Source: Candidatus Korarchaeum sp. (GTDB lineage Archaea > Korarchaeota > Korarchaeia > Korarchaeales > Korarchaeaceae). From it: 6,316 nt of DNA. Below, piece after piece: positions 6,116 through 6,316 of this stretch. The position numbers and the translations under genes were made by a program. The notes under the pieces were generated by a model. The model did no database searches. It was not told the DNA's origin and saw only the letters and a program-made list of their open reading frames with translations. The stretch lies in the NCBI GenBank assembly GCA_020833055.1, contig JAJHQZ010000023.1, positions 1-6,316 of the forward strand. The letters are read 5' to 3'. How positions within the stretch are numbered: the first letter of the stretch is position 1; each line of letters begins with the position of its first letter.

Positions 6116-6316
6116 TTATCTGAAGAGAGCCCTAGAGAGGGCTAACTTCCTCACGAGCTCATTCTGATCATTGGAGAGCTTAGCTAATACTTCGATCGGA
6201 GTAGATGTATTTAAAGCGACTGCCAGTCTTATCTCCTCATCTCTCTCCTCCGCTAGCTTCTCAAGGATCTTAGGGCTAGTATTTGGATCCAGGGCCAATC
6301 TCAACTTCATGAGGGG
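6116..6316 (-). CDS. LRV/HEAT-like helical repeat protein, C-terminal part or short complete gene
   Basis: The protein consists of 26-residue alpha-helical repeats. Taking ATG 6310 as residue 1, repeats begin at 1, 27 and 53: compare KLRLALDPNTSPKILEKLAEE with RLAVALNTSTPIEVLAKLSND; the third repeat breaks off at RKLALSRALFR and the stop. The NPNTP-EVL-KLA pattern with an acidic linker is that of leucine-rich repeat variant (LRV) or HEAT-like proteins, which usually serve as protein-binding scaffolds. The frame stays open to the window edge (codons for Pro and Leu before the Met) and no ribosome binding site is visible in those six bases, so a longer gene starting outside the window is likely; a 64-residue protein from ATG 6310 is the alternative. 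There is no cysteine in the visible part, so the iron-sulphur cluster of the Azotobacter LRV protein is not evident. Partner unknown. Confidence 0.7.
   Translation of the reverse strand, partial: PLMKLRLALDPNTSPKILEKLAEERDEEIRLAVALNTSTPIEVLAKLSNDQNELVRKLALSRALFR

Noticed and set aside
5900-6145. Plus-strand open frame of 81 codons opposite rubredoxin
   Set aside because: The minus strand encodes an intact rubredoxin with all four cysteine ligands; the + strand product shows no motif and no ribosome binding site.

Overview
The window reads as ordinary chromosomal DNA from a thermophilic archaeon. The first two genes are the archaeal XPB helicase and Bax1 nuclease pair. Arginine is encoded mostly by AGG and isoleucine mostly by ATA. 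Coding strands are purine-rich. Two genes have TATA-type boxes about 27 bases before an ATG with no ribosome binding site, which fits leaderless archaeal transcripts. The style resembles Korarchaeota or a nearby TACK lineage, but that placement is an impression and not a proof. I see no rRNA, tRNA, CRISPR array, insertion sequence or phage gene.

Left part, + strand (1-2617): the 3' portion of an XPB/Rad25 helicase gene, cut by the window edge, followed 4 bases later by a complete Bax1 (DUF790) nuclease gene. The Bax1 ribosome binding site overlaps the XPB stop codon. Together they form a DNA-unwinding and cleaving machine.

Centre, + strand (2656-5343): one 895-residue predicted secreted protein behind its own promoter. 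It has a signal peptide, an MJ1477/TM1410-type (GH114-like) glycosidase barrel, a glutamine-amidotransferase-like domain, a second barrel-like domain with no family I can name, an S-layer-like domain and a C-terminal EF-hand calcium loop. It is probably a cell-surface or extracellular glycan-acting enzyme and is the most interesting gene here.

Right part, - strand (5345-6316), transcribed right to left: the C-terminal part of an LRV/HEAT-like repeat protein, a rubredoxin with its own promoter, and a small archaeal protein tyrosine/dual-specificity phosphatase. The central gene and the phosphatase converge with one base between their stop codons, and a 7-bp inverted repeat spans the junction. 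The phosphatase has two oddities: its conserved N-terminus lies upstream of any ATG, GTG or TTG, and the usual general-acid aspartate is not in place.

All gaps between genes are under 70 bases. The genes look like three or four short transcription units and not one dedicated system; no undescribed multi-gene system is evident.
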